From Spirochaetaceae bacterium (lineage in GTDB: Bacteria; Spirochaetota; Leptospiria; Leptospirales; Leptonemataceae), in contig PCBI01000016.1 in assembly GCA_002730875.1 (NCBI GenBank), positions 1 through 64,000 on the forward strand: 64,000 nt of DNA, given 5' to 3'. Of the stretch, positions 26,825 through 35,829 are shown in pieces. The notes beneath the pieces were generated by a model that made no database searches, was not told the DNA's origin, and worked only from the letters and a program-made list of their open reading frames with translations. Within the stretch, counting starts at the first letter, position 1. Each line of letters opens with the position of its first letter. A program made the position numbers and the translations under genes.

Positions 26825-26858
26825 CGAAGTCCAGACCGAAAGTAAAGTCTGGACTTCG
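26825..26858. terminator. Hairpin between convergent genes
   Basis: Perfect 12-bp inverted repeat CGAAGTCCAGAC / GTCTGGACTTCG with the 10-base loop CGAAAGTAAA. It lies between the + strand gene ending at 26724 and the minus-strand gene ending at 26895. No T-tract follows, so it may be a barrier or processing hairpin instead of a classical terminator. Confidence 0.5.
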
Positions 26859-26894
26859 CGAAATGGCGAAAAGGGCAATGCAACAATCCACGCT

Positions 26895-27629
26895 TCAAAC
26901 CGCGCCGGACGGAAGCTCGTTTTCCAGCATTTCCACCACTCGTTGCATTTTCAATATGTGATTGTACAGATCGCCGGCGCTTCCCTCCTCTTCAACCCTG
27001 CTATGTAGTTCAAGTTGCGTCAGGGCCACTCCATCCTGGTTCCAGAGGCGCAGCGCCGCATCGCGACCAATCATATTCACTTCCCAGTCAGGAACCACCG
27101 ATACGTTGCCGCCGCTGGCCTGGGCCAGACTCATCAAAGCCTGTCGAGTTACGGGGGACAATCGACCGTACTTATTCTTTTGCTCGTCCAGGGACACTCC
27201 GGACAGATCGCCAATGTAAACCCCTGGATCCATCTCGGTCCAGCCTCCCACCGAACGGAGCATACTCTGACTCTCGGTAAAAACGCTTAGATAGAACGGA
27301 TCGTGCTCCGTCTCTCGAATCTTCAGTCGTATCTGCAAAGCCCGGTTACCCTTTTCAGTCATGGGTGAAGTCCAATCGTTGCCGGTGATCTGCACGTATT
27401 TGAATCCTATCTTTCGGCCATTCAAGCTGCCGCTAATGTAGGTTCGCTTTGCGATTATGAATGACTGCAGGTCGGGTATGTGCTGCTTCAAGTCCGCCAT
27501 AATTCCCGATAGCGCGCTGTGACGCGCATCCAACGTCCGGCGGGCCAGGGAAATCCCCAGAAATACGCCGCCAATCAACATAAAGAAAACCACTGTAAGA
27601 AGAACGATGATGGCTGTTTCCTGTGTCAT
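26895..27629 (-). CDS. Single-pass membrane protein of unknown function
   Basis: From the ATG at 27629 the 244-residue protein has one N-terminal transmembrane helix (AIIVLLTVVFFMLIGGVFLG) and a soluble domain with strands such as GRKIGFKYVQITGNDWTSPM, LQIRLKIRETEHDPFYLSVF, GNVSVVPDWEVNMIGRDAAL and a C-terminal helix (HILKMQRVVEMLENEL). The family is not recognised. The open frame extends to 27809, but the added part has no signal or similarity and I left it out. Confidence 0.6.
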   Translation of the reverse strand: MTQETAIIVLLTVVFFMLIGGVFLGISLARRTLDARHSALSGIMADLKQHIPDLQSFIIAKRTYISGSLNGRKIGFKYVQITGNDWTSPMTEKGNRALQIRLKIRETEHDPFYLSVFTESQSMLRSVGGWTEMDPGVYIGDLSGVSLDEQKNKYGRLSPVTRQALMSLAQASGGNVSVVPDWEVNMIGRDAALRLWNQDGVALTQLELHSRVEEEGSAGDLYNHILKMQRVVEMLENELPSGAV

Positions 27630-27934
27630 ACTCGGGAAAACCTGGCGGTTCCAAGAACAGTTGCAATCAAAACTCTGTTCGAATGCTTCCACCGGGGGCG
27701 CGCTTCTTGCCTTGCTGATGGCACTAACGGAAGTTTTGCCCAGGAGCCCGGGAAAGAAAACCGCTGGAATGAGAACCAGGATACCCCGGGCTTCGTCCAA
27801 GAGAGGCAATCCGACGATGGGCCTTCGGGCCCTTTTTTTGCGATTGAGTGCCAGAGCGCCGATTCATGGAATTTCAATCCGTTCCAGAGCAAAACCGAAC
27901 CAGAGCGAGAGGAAACCGCTCTAGCACTAACTTC
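27630..27934. other. Divergent intergenic region with an orphan plus-strand terminator
   Basis: About 305 bp between two divergent genes. It contains a terminator on the + strand (27819-27839) that no annotated + strand gene explains. Otherwise only short open frames without recognisable content. Confidence 0.4.
27819..27839 (+). terminator. Rho-independent terminator or attenuator upstream of a lipoprotein gene
   Basis: Stem GGGCC, loop TTCG, stem GGCCC, followed by seven T residues. It reads only on the + strand. It could end a small RNA or attenuate the leader of the lipoprotein gene at 27935. Confidence 0.7.
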
Positions 27935-28405
27935 ATGAGAAAGAATCTAAAACACAGGTTTCGAATTCGCAGCGCCAGCCTTCGGGCCAGGCTCCTGGTC
28001 GCCACCATTGCCCTCTTGCAGGTATCCCTTTCGGGCTGCCAGGAAGCCCCATCAAACAGAATCTGCACGCAAATAGGCTGCGGAGACATGGGACTGTCTG
28101 TAACCATCCACGACCTTCCCGACGGCGAGCACGAAGTAGCCCTCACCGCCGACGGCAAAACCCGTATACTGGAATGCGAATCCAGTATTGAGCGCACCGT
28201 TGAAGACAGAAGCACCAATACCGTAATGCATTCCGGAGGGCCCTGCGGCGTTTTTCTTCCGGGCAAATGGAAAGAGATAGAGGTTTCAGTGAATGGACGG
28301 TACCTGGGCCGCCACGAATTAGAGTACCGCGCCTATTATCCCAACGGCCCCCATTGCGCGCCGGAATGCCAGGGGGCCAGTCTGGAAATCGATTTTGAGG
28401 ATTAA
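27935..28405 (+). CDS. Cys-rich lipoprotein of unknown function
   Basis: The 156-residue protein has a basic N-terminus, a hydrophobic segment and lipobox SLSGC (Cys about residue 35). The mature part has six or more cysteines (ICTQIGCGDMGLSVTIHDLP, LECESSIE, SGGPCGVFLPGKW, GPHCAPECQGASLEI), pointing to disulfides in the envelope, and a beta-sandwich-like pattern (DLPDGEHEVALTADGK). I chose ATG 27935; the frame is open upstream to 27848 but the extra part has no function I can see. Confidence 0.62.
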   Translation: MRKNLKHRFRIRSASLRARLLVATIALLQVSLSGCQEAPSNRICTQIGCGDMGLSVTIHDLPDGEHEVALTADGKTRILECESSIERTVEDRSTNTVMHSGGPCGVFLPGKWKEIEVSVNGRYLGRHELEYRAYYPNGPHCAPECQGASLEIDFED

Positions 28406-28425
28406 GAAACTCGCGCTGCCATCGC

Positions 28426-29337
28426 TTAGTCCATCAGTTCAGCGGGTGCGCTGAATTCTTTCCAGGGCTGGTCTTCCGGAAAAAAAGGACGATAATTGTA
28501 TACGATTTTCCCTGCGCGGATGGCTGACCGGAAATCCTCATCCAGCTCCACATGGGGGAATCGGAACTGACGAATCTTCAATGGCCATACATTTCCGTCC
28601 ACTCGAAGCATGGCATCGTTTCCCGTACCGGCCAGCGCGTATATTCCCGGCTGAAGTTCAATCAGGCTCATGCTGTACAGGCTCATGGACATGGCCTCCG
28701 GTTCACCTTCCGAATACATGGCGGTATAGATTTCCAATTCTACGGTCTGACCGGTGCGAATATTAAAAACGGTGCCTGCTCCTGATGGTCCGGCATTCAC
28801 CCCGGAAACAACCAGGAGATGCTTGCCCAGGGGATACAGTCCGTAATTCACTTCCGGTTCTGCATCCAATCTATGGCGCTTAACGCTACCGTCCGGCAAG
28901 TGGCATACGATTTTCAGATGGTCTTCCCCGGTGGTGCCGGTCACTCGGCTTCCGTCATTGAGTACCACCGAGCTGCTTTCTCCGGGACTGAACATTTGTC
29001 GGTTCATGCTTTCAGGGCGGGAACTGGCAACAATTCGAGGATAGGAGATCTGATCTGTAGGGGATCCTTCTTTAATTTCTTCCGGGTTTCCGGATGCCGG
29101 GTTTTCCGCGCCGGGGGGCTCCGATGGCGCCGGTTGCATCAGCAGGCAGCCGGTAAAAGAGGTGGAAAGCAAAGCCATTGGAATCCAGGAAAAAGGACGA
29201 AAGTCAGCGCGGGCAAACTGCGGGTAATGTATCCAGGCTTGAGCTCCCGGCCGCACCCGGGCTTTCCTGGAATTCGCCTGCCCGGACTGCCGACGCCTGC
29301 CAGAAGCCTGAAATTGAAAGAAACGACTGAGAATCAT
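28426..29337 (-). CDS. Putative lipoprotein of unknown function
   Basis: From ATG 29337 (GGAG 7 bp upstream) the protein has 303 residues. The N-terminal 50 residues are unusually long and basic, followed by a hydrophobic stretch and STSFTGC, a lipobox-like end at about residue 64. The mature part is beta-rich: VVLNDGSRVTGTTGEDHLKI, HLLVVSGVNAGPSGAGTVFN, LIELQPGIYALAGTGNDAML, and ends in an acidic helix. The extended basic leader leaves the start uncertain. Function not recognised. Convergent with the Cys-rich lipoprotein gene, 20 bp away. Confidence 0.55.
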   Translation of the reverse strand: MILSRFFQFQASGRRRQSGQANSRKARVRPGAQAWIHYPQFARADFRPFSWIPMALLSTSFTGCLLMQPAPSEPPGAENPASGNPEEIKEGSPTDQISYPRIVASSRPESMNRQMFSPGESSSVVLNDGSRVTGTTGEDHLKIVCHLPDGSVKRHRLDAEPEVNYGLYPLGKHLLVVSGVNAGPSGAGTVFNIRTGQTVELEIYTAMYSEGEPEAMSMSLYSMSLIELQPGIYALAGTGNDAMLRVDGNVWPLKIRQFRFPHVELDEDFRSAIRAGKIVYNYRPFFPEDQPWKEFSAPAELMD

Positions 29338-29450
29338 ACTTGAACTCCATGCTAGATACTGGAGGCAGCCCCGAAAGGCGCCATGGTTGAGTGACTGAGG
29401 CACCGGCGGATTCCGTCCGTGGTCCTCGAACTCACGAGTGCGGGGCGGCT

Positions 29451-30512
29451 CTAGGCTTTGCTCCGGCTCTTCAAAAACTGATGCACTTCATCATCTTTCA
29501 AGGGGCTGGCCCAACCGAAGGCCTTGAAGAGAAGCGGAGCCCAGTACACAGCCCAGAGAATAATCAGAAAGTACCTAACAAAACGAACGATGCCTTCGAG
29601 CACTTCCCCTTCTACCTGAAACAGTAGTTTGGGCACTACACGAAAGAAACCAATACCGGCAAAACCAATAACGAATACGCCCAGGATCTTGAGCGGAGTC
29701 TTATGAAGGACAAAATGATTGGATCGCTCGGATAGCGCCAGAGCGGTTCCCAGTCCGGCCATGGTGGCTCCAATGGAAATGAATGTATCCAGGCTACGCG
29801 GATCGAAGGACTCCTTGAGCTTCGCCAGGTCCGCCGAATCCAGTCCCACGGCCATGGTGGACATGGTCTGCCAGTTGGCCGGATCTTCATGGTCTATGAG
29901 GCTCCTCAGGATTACCGCTACCAGAATGAGTACCAGCGATACGGCAAAACTGATCAGGATCTTTGGTCCGGTAGACTGCTTTTCGAACCAGGCGATAACG
30001 CCATCGGTAGTGCGAATGTAAACGTACAGGCAAATAGCGCCCAGAGCGATTCCACCGATGATATCCTGGGGGAAGTGCACTCCCAGAACCAGCCTGGAAA
30101 AACAAATCAAACAAATGAGGATGAAGGCGGCAGGGAAAACGATGGCGCCCTGCTGGCGAAAGACATAGGCCAGATAGCCCCATATGGTCACGGCATTCTG
30201 CGAGTGTCCGGAAGGTATACCATAACTGCTTTCGAATACGTATCCCTTGATTTCGGAACTCACCCAGTATGGTCGGGGCTCGGTGAGCCAGAGCTTGAAA
30301 AATGAGTTTGTGTAAGACGAAAAGAGCAGCATGCCCAGAAGTCGCACTCCGATGGCGGGCTGCACAAACCAGAAGAAGATGGGCACCAGAATGAAATAGA
30401 ATGTTTCATTTCCCAGGTAGGTTACCAGCTCAAAAGGGAGTATGGGTAGCCCCCAGGTTTGAATCTCGGCAACAATATCGCCGCCCCATTTCCAGATACC
30501 TTCTCCAAGCAT
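29451..30512 (-). CDS. PAP2-superfamily phosphatase (membrane)
   Basis: The 353-residue protein has about nine membrane segments and all three parts of the phosphatidic acid phosphatase signature: KLWLTEPRP (residues 73-81), PSGHSQNA (100-107) and SRLVLGVHFPQD (139-150). The catalytic His103 and His146 and Asp150 are present. Such enzymes remove phosphate from lipid phosphates (phosphatidate, undecaprenyl pyrophosphate and similar) at the membrane. The C-terminal 170 residues form an extra membrane domain not needed for catalysis; its role is unknown. Divergent from the inositol-phosphatase-like gene. Confidence 0.87.
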   Translation of the reverse strand: MLGEGIWKWGGDIVAEIQTWGLPILPFELVTYLGNETFYFILVPIFFWFVQPAIGVRLLGMLLFSSYTNSFFKLWLTEPRPYWVSSEIKGYVFESSYGIPSGHSQNAVTIWGYLAYVFRQQGAIVFPAAFILICLICFSRLVLGVHFPQDIIGGIALGAICLYVYIRTTDGVIAWFEKQSTGPKILISFAVSLVLILVAVILRSLIDHEDPANWQTMSTMAVGLDSADLAKLKESFDPRSLDTFISIGATMAGLGTALALSERSNHFVLHKTPLKILGVFVIGFAGIGFFRVVPKLLFQVEGEVLEGIVRFVRYFLIILWAVYWAPLLFKAFGWASPLKDDEVHQFLKSRSKA

Positions 30513-30594
30513 GGATGTATAGGGTGCGCCTTCCAGCTACTGTAAAGCAAAAACCGGACTTGATTTCCTGTAGCCGTTACGGTCCGTTGACAGC

Positions 30595-31437
30595 ATGCAT
30601 GGTAGCCAGATAGCGGAGTTCCCGCTGGAAGAGATACAGAAGCGCCTGGAATTGGCAAAGGAGCTGTTGCCTTCTCTGGGACAGAAGCTACTTCAAATTC
30701 AGCCGCAGCTGCATATTGAAAACTCCGCGAATTCCCGATCGGATCTGACTTTGATGAATCGGGCGGACCAGGAGATTGAAGGTCCACTGCTGGGTTCGCT
30801 AAGGGAGTCTTTTCCCGATGACACCTATCATGCTGAGATGGTAGACCCGGGAGGAGACCAGCTCGATTTCACCTGGTGGATCGATGCCGTGGACGGTACT
30901 CGTAATTTCATTCATGGACTTCCTTTCTATTGTATGTCTGTAGGGATCTCCTTTCGCGAGACCCCGGTGGCCGGCGCCGTCTATGTTCCGGTACTGGGCG
31001 AGATGTACTGGGCCATTTCCGGTTCCGGCGCTTTTAAGAACGATCAGCCTATCTCGGTATCCCGAATCGCTCAGATGGATCGATCCCTGGTGGCCACCGG
31101 GCTGCCTTACGAAAGAAAAGAAATCATCACTCGTTTAATCTCGGATATTTCCGCTTTCGTATCCAGCGGCACCGGTCTCCGTCGCACGGGCTCGGTGATT
31201 CTGGATCTGTGCTACGTGGCCGAAGGCCGGTTTGATGCTATGTGGGAACGGGGCGTAGATCCCTGGGATTGTTGCGCTGCCTCCGTCATTATCAAAGAAG
31301 CCGGCGGAAGGCTTTCCGGATTCTCCGGAGAAATCTTTCACATTAAACAGCAGGACCTGGTCGCCTCCAACGGAATACTGCATACCGAGATGCTGGAGAT
31401 TCTAAAACAGGCTCGAGAAATCGAAGGCATTAACTGA
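30595..31437 (+). CDS. Inositol monophosphatase family protein
   Basis: The 280-residue protein has the metal-dependent phosphatase signatures: WWIDAVDGTRNFIHGLPFYC (residues 94-113, motif DxVDGTxNF), a Glu at position 81 (HAEM; usual GEE motif altered) and GVDPWDCCAASVIIKEAGG near the C-terminus. The family removes phosphate from inositol phosphates, sugar phosphates or PAP (CysQ branch); the substrate cannot be fixed from sequence alone. Its neighbour is a PAP2 phosphatase gene in the opposite direction. Confidence 0.85.
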   Translation: MHGSQIAEFPLEEIQKRLELAKELLPSLGQKLLQIQPQLHIENSANSRSDLTLMNRADQEIEGPLLGSLRESFPDDTYHAEMVDPGGDQLDFTWWIDAVDGTRNFIHGLPFYCMSVGISFRETPVAGAVYVPVLGEMYWAISGSGAFKNDQPISVSRIAQMDRSLVATGLPYERKEIITRLISDISAFVSSGTGLRRTGSVILDLCYVAEGRFDAMWERGVDPWDCCAASVIIKEAGGRLSGFSGEIFHIKQQDLVASNGILHTEMLEILKQAREIEGIN

Positions 31438-31438
31438 A

Positions 31439-31516
31439 TCGGCAGCCTTTGGGCGACCACCCCATCGGCAGCTTCCAGGCGACCATGGATTCGGCGGCTT
31501 TCGGGAAACAACGAAC
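31439..31516. repeat. 26-bp degenerate tandem repeat (about three copies)
   Basis: Units start with TCGGCAGC at 31439 and 31465 and TCGGCGGC at 31491; the first two share TCGGCAGC...GGCGACCA. The repeat begins right after the stop of the inositol-phosphatase-like gene. Confidence 0.5.
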
Positions 31517-31614
31517 CGGCGATTTTTCAGCAGTCCAGGGCTAAGCCCCCGGGCGACTCGATACTGGAGATGGACGGGTCTACGTGCGAAAGCGCTCTAG
31601 TAGGATCCGAAAAC

Positions 31615-32160
31615 TTAATTCGTCGAATCGTCCCCGCGCTTTCGCTTCAAAGCATTCAAATGCCGGATTTCATGATAGGCCTGGATCCACATCCAATCCA
31701 TAAGATTCACGCCACCAAAGATAGCATGGGGAATACCGCGCTTCTGTAGATCCGATTTCGATTTGCCATCCAGCGCTTTTTCCGTTTTGTCCATGGCTTT
31801 CTGTAGATGCTCTTTGCAGGTAGCAAGATCCCAGTTTTCTTTCGGAATCACAACATCCGGGGCCTCGGCATTTCCCGTTTTCAGAATATCGCTTTCGTAG
31901 GCTTCGTAATCAAGGTCCTGACATTCATCGCCGGAAAGTCCGATTTTTCCCGCCATGATGGCCGGAAGGGCCCGGGCCATACTCCATTGAGTCAAATACA
32001 AATGTTCGGCAATCTGCGAGGGCGACCACCCCCCCGCTTCAGGGGCCGCGGCGAACTCCGCGTCCGGAATGGACTCCAGGTATTGCAGAACTTGCTGGCG
32101 GAAGTCCTTCCATTGATCCAGCATCTCCTGTGGACTGTTCACTTCTGTAGGATTGGCCAT
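31615..32160 (-). CDS. DinB-family protein
   Basis: From ATG 32160 the protein has 181 residues and the DinB/DUF664 four-helix-bundle pattern: GGWSPSQIAEHLYLTQWSMA (His53) and QAYHEIRHLNALKRKRG (His163, His167), which together bind a divalent metal. Family members include metal-dependent thiol S-transferases and many of unknown activity. The open frame extends far upstream, but homology starts at this Met. GGAG lies just before the start at a short distance. The start is 78 bp from the divergent RibD-like gene. Confidence 0.78.
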   Translation of the reverse strand: MANPTEVNSPQEMLDQWKDFRQQVLQYLESIPDAEFAAAPEAGGWSPSQIAEHLYLTQWSMARALPAIMAGKIGLSGDECQDLDYEAYESDILKTGNAEAPDVVIPKENWDLATCKEHLQKAMDKTEKALDGKSKSDLQKRGIPHAIFGGVNLMDWMWIQAYHEIRHLNALKRKRGDDSTN

Positions 32161-32238
32161 GACTCCAATAAAGAAAACCGGGAATGCGAGTATAGAACAA
32201 AAAGCTTTTGCCACAAACCGTGGAACGGATACTGACCC

Positions 32239-32877
32239 ATGCACGAGCCCACACTCACTGTAAATATGGCCATGACCCTGGATGGCAAAGTAATGCTTCC
32301 GGACGGTACCTGGCATGGACTGACCTCGGCAACGGATCGAAAAACCATGGATGAGTATAGAGCCCGGGCGCAGGCCTTGATAGTGGGCAGAAACTCCGTG
32401 GAAAAAGACAATCCGGTATTTGCGCTCAAGGATGGCAGGCCAGGTCCCCGCCCGGTCATGATCTGCCGCTCCCGATTGCCCCGTCCGGACCTCCGGTTCT
32501 TCCAGCATGAACCAATATTGTATACCAGCCCGGCCCTTGCTGAAAGTGCGGAAGGCCACAATCTCAGCAAGCAGGCCGAGGTTGTATGCGCTGTGGAACT
32601 GGAACCTACTTCGATCATCCGGGATCTAAGTAGTCGGGGCTACAACCGACTGCTGCTTGAGGGCGGTCCTGCATTGAACGCCGCTTTCTTTCGCCTGGAT
32701 CTGGTGGATACACTGCATATAACTATAGTTCCGTACATACTGGGAGATTCCTCCCTTCCCGGTATTGTGGATTCCGATAGCTGTTTACCGGATTTTAAGG
32801 AGCGTAGCTGGAAGTTAGTTCGTTGTGAAAGAATTGAAAACGAAATCTTTACAGAATACCGTCGGCAAAGAAAGTGA
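32239..32877 (+). CDS. RibD C-terminal/dihydrofolate-reductase-like oxidoreductase
   Basis: The 212-residue protein matches the reductase half of RibD: LTVNMAMTLDGKVMLPDG at the N-terminus, RARAQALIVGRNSVEKDNP, RLLLEGGPALNAAFFRLDLV and DTLHITIVPYILG. Those enzymes reduce a ribosylamino-pyrimidine with NADPH in riboflavin synthesis, but stand-alone copies act on other substrates. There is no deaminase domain and no other rib gene nearby. The stop lies 3 bp before the penicillin-acylase-family start, so the two are probably co-translated. Confidence 0.8.
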   Translation: MHEPTLTVNMAMTLDGKVMLPDGTWHGLTSATDRKTMDEYRARAQALIVGRNSVEKDNPVFALKDGRPGPRPVMICRSRLPRPDLRFFQHEPILYTSPALAESAEGHNLSKQAEVVCAVELEPTSIIRDLSSRGYNRLLLEGGPALNAAFFRLDLVDTLHITIVPYILGDSSLPGIVDSDSCLPDFKERSWKLVRCERIENEIFTEYRRQRK

Positions 32878-32880
32878 GCC

Positions 32881-35622
32881 ATGGTTCGTGAAAGGGTTCT
32901 GCCGGCAGTCTATATTGGCATTTCTGTACTGATTGTTATTCTCCTTTCTGTCTACGGAATCCTGGTTTTCAGACTACCCTCCTACAACGGCTCCCTGAAA
33001 ACAAAACACGTCACTGCCGAGGTTCAGATACACCGGGACCGCTCCGGCATGCCGCACATAATCGCTTCCTCGGATGAAGACGCTTATTTTGGTCTGGGTT
33101 ATGCCATGGCTCAGGATCGTCTGTTTCAGATGGATCTGCTTCGCCGGGCTGCCACCGGTCGCCTGGCCGAAGTTCTGGGACCGGAGCTTCTGAAGACAGA
33201 CATCCTGTTTCGCACAATCACAGCTCCCATCCCGGCCACAAAGATCTATGCGGAGATGCCGGAGGAAGTCAGAAATGCTGTGTTGGCATTCAGCAAAGGT
33301 GTTAACCTGGCCATGGAGCGGGAATCCCGTCCGGTGGAATTCCTGCTGCTGGGCTATTCGCCGGAGCCCTGGAAGCCCGAGGACTCCCTTTCGGCGCTCT
33401 ATATCATGTCCTGGGATCTAAGTCCGGCCTTTTCGCAGGAAATACTATTTCACATAATCCAGCAGCGATTGGGGCCAATAAGCGCAGGTATTCTTTTCAG
33501 CGAATACGTAGATCGCGGTCCGGACATTCTTACCGGCATGCAGGCCTCCGCCTATCGTCCTGATAATGAATTGTTCGCCAGGGATGATCCGGCACCGGGC
33601 CTGCGCGAAGTGGAATTGCTGGAAGCGGAGCTTACGGAAAGCCAGATTTCGCACAGGCAAGAATCGCTCCCCGGGATTTCGCATCCAATGGCTACGCGCG
33701 CTCAAGAATCCCACGCTCAGGTGTTCCGGACTTCCACGGGAAGTGTATGGGAAAAGCTGTGGGCCGCTGCGGTTCCAGGGGATAAAATGAATGCAACGAC
33801 TCCGGGGGCGAAAACAGAAAAAGACGAAGTGTTGGAGACCAGATTACGATATGCGCTGCGGGCCCATCAACTATTCGAATCCATAGCCGGAAGCCCCGGG
33901 GCCGGCGCTTCCAACAACTGGGTGATTTCGCCGGACAAATCGGCCACCGGAACAGCGGTAGTGGCCAACGATATGCACCTGGGTCACGGAATACCGGGTA
34001 TCTGGTATCAGGCGCACTTAATCAGTCCGGATCTTAACGTTACAGGAGTGATGCTTCCCGGGGTTCCTTTTGTGGTAGCCGGGGGCAACGAGCACACGGC
34101 CCGCGGATTCACAAATGTAATGCTGGACGATATTGATTTTTATAGAGAAAAACTGGATCCCGATAATCCGGACCGCGTAATGTATCGCAACCGCTACGTG
34201 GATATCGAGACTATCAAAACAACCATTCAGGTCAAGGGAGAGGACCCGGTAGAGCATACCATTCGCATCACACCTCATGGGCCAATCATAACGGATATTC
34301 ATCCCTTGCTGCGCAAAGAGGCGGATCATCTGGACGCATCGAGTATCCGCGATTCCCTGCAGGGAGAGGCCATCTCAATACGGTGGACTCTCTATGATCA
34401 CACGGACGCCGCCCTGGGCCTGTACAGGGCCAATCGAGCCAGATCTATAAAGGACATCGAAAAGGCCCTGGAGAATTTCAAGATACCCGCGCAGAACTGG
34501 GTTTATGCGGACTCCGAAGGGAACATCGGCTATACGGCGGCGGCGGGTATTCCTGTTCGACAGGGATTCAGCGGCCAGGGACTTCTAAGGGGCTGGGATG
34601 GAAGTCAGGAATGGAACGGCTACGTTCCCACCGCCAGACAGCCATCCGTGCGAAATCCCAAGGAAGGATGGATTGCCTCCGCCAACAACAGGCATTCGGA
34701 GAACTTCCCCTACACCATCTCCAATTACTATGCCAGCCCCGATCGATATCAAAGAATCCAGCAGCTTCTAAACACCACCGACGGCCTGGACCGAAAAGAT
34801 CATCAGCGGTTACAGATGGATGTGTTTAACTTCCAGGCGCGGAATCTAATGCCCTACTTCCGCCAAGCACTGGATCTTCCCTTTCCGCAAACCGACGATC
34901 GCTGGACGGACCAGAACCTGGAAAAGGCCCGAAACCTGCTTCTGGACTGGAATCTGCAGAATGATCGCAGTTCCAGCGGCGCTGTTGTTTATCACTATTT
35001 TCTGATAACGTTAGTTAAAAACATATTTGAACCGGTGATAGGTTCGGATCTGTTTCCTTACTATGCTTCCAATCGCTATACAATGTTCAATACTTTGCAG
35101 AACATCCTTCGTAGTCCCGAGCATCCGTTCTATGAAAAAGGCAAGCTAAGCCGGAATGAAATAATCAGAAAATCCTTTGAACAGGCAATACGAACTCTGT
35201 TGAACAAGCATTCCACGGCCACAGAAGTCCGCTGGGCCGACATCCACAGCCTGGAATACAAGCATCCTTTTGGAAGAGATTCCGCCTTGTTGGGATACTT
35301 TTTCAACCGGGGCCCCTTCCCTATCGATGGTTCCTGGAGCACCGTGGCTCCGGCAGGGTTCAAGATCCAGGACCTCGACTCCGCGGAATTCGCGGTAACG
35401 CATGGAGCTTCCCAACGAATGATCTATGACGTGGGCAACCCGGACGCATCGGTAACCGCCTTGCCCGGCGGCATTAGCGGTCAATTTCTGAGCCCCCACT
35501 ATGACGATCAGATCCAGGATTATATCGAAGGCGGTTACAGGGCTTCGCCGTTCAGGGAAGAAGAAGCCCGAAAACTGAGCAAGTATCTATTGGTTCTGCA
35601 ACCGGCAGACTCGAACGATTAA
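32881..35622 (+). CDS. Penicillin acylase family protein (Ntn hydrolase)
   Basis: The 913-residue protein has an N-terminal membrane/signal segment (LPAVYIGISVLIVILLSVYG) and the S45 layout. The alpha part opens with VQIHRDRSGMPHIIASSDEDAY-type sequence and FGLGYAMAQDRLFQMDLLRR. A spacer follows, then the beta part starts at Ser344 in AGASNNWVISP, where self-cleavage should expose the nucleophile. Further S45 motifs: ANDMHLGH and LPGVPFVVAGGNEHTARGFT. Members cleave amide bonds in beta-lactams, acyl-homoserine lactones or other acyl compounds in the periplasm. The alpha-plus-spacer length (343) is long. Co-transcribed with the RibD-like gene. Confidence 0.9.
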   Translation: MVRERVLPAVYIGISVLIVILLSVYGILVFRLPSYNGSLKTKHVTAEVQIHRDRSGMPHIIASSDEDAYFGLGYAMAQDRLFQMDLLRRAATGRLAEVLGPELLKTDILFRTITAPIPATKIYAEMPEEVRNAVLAFSKGVNLAMERESRPVEFLLLGYSPEPWKPEDSLSALYIMSWDLSPAFSQEILFHIIQQRLGPISAGILFSEYVDRGPDILTGMQASAYRPDNELFARDDPAPGLREVELLEAELTESQISHRQESLPGISHPMATRAQESHAQVFRTSTGSVWEKLWAAAVPGDKMNATTPGAKTEKDEVLETRLRYALRAHQLFESIAGSPGAGASNNWVISPDKSATGTAVVANDMHLGHGIPGIWYQAHLISPDLNVTGVMLPGVPFVVAGGNEHTARGFTNVMLDDIDFYREKLDPDNPDRVMYRNRYVDIETIKTTIQVKGEDPVEHTIRITPHGPIITDIHPLLRKEADHLDASSIRDSLQGEAISIRWTLYDHTDAALGLYRANRARSIKDIEKALENFKIPAQNWVYADSEGNIGYTAAAGIPVRQGFSGQGLLRGWDGSQEWNGYVPTARQPSVRNPKEGWIASANNRHSENFPYTISNYYASPDRYQRIQQLLNTTDGLDRKDHQRLQMDVFNFQARNLMPYFRQALDLPFPQTDDRWTDQNLEKARNLLLDWNLQNDRSSSGAVVYHYFLITLVKNIFEPVIGSDLFPYYASNRYTMFNTLQNILRSPEHPFYEKGKLSRNEIIRKSFEQAIRTLLNKHSTATEVRWADIHSLEYKHPFGRDSALLGYFFNRGPFPIDGSWSTVAPAGFKIQDLDSAEFAVTHGASQRMIYDVGNPDASVTALPGGISGQFLSPHYDDQIQDYIEGGYRASPFREEEARKLSKYLLVLQPADSND

Positions 35623-35829
35623 TCTCGGCGCCTCGGAAGCCATTGCAATCATGCTCAAATTGCTCAATAGACTGTCTTGAATCGTGCAGGATGCCCACAG
35701 GCAAGGCATCCCATGGTTTCCAATGGTCTTGCAGGCGAAGCCCGGAAGTTCAGCCCGGCCCCTCTTTCGTGGGCCAGCCGGCAGTTTAGCCATTAACTGT
35801 CCAGAGCCGGGCGAAGTCTGGCGCTACAC

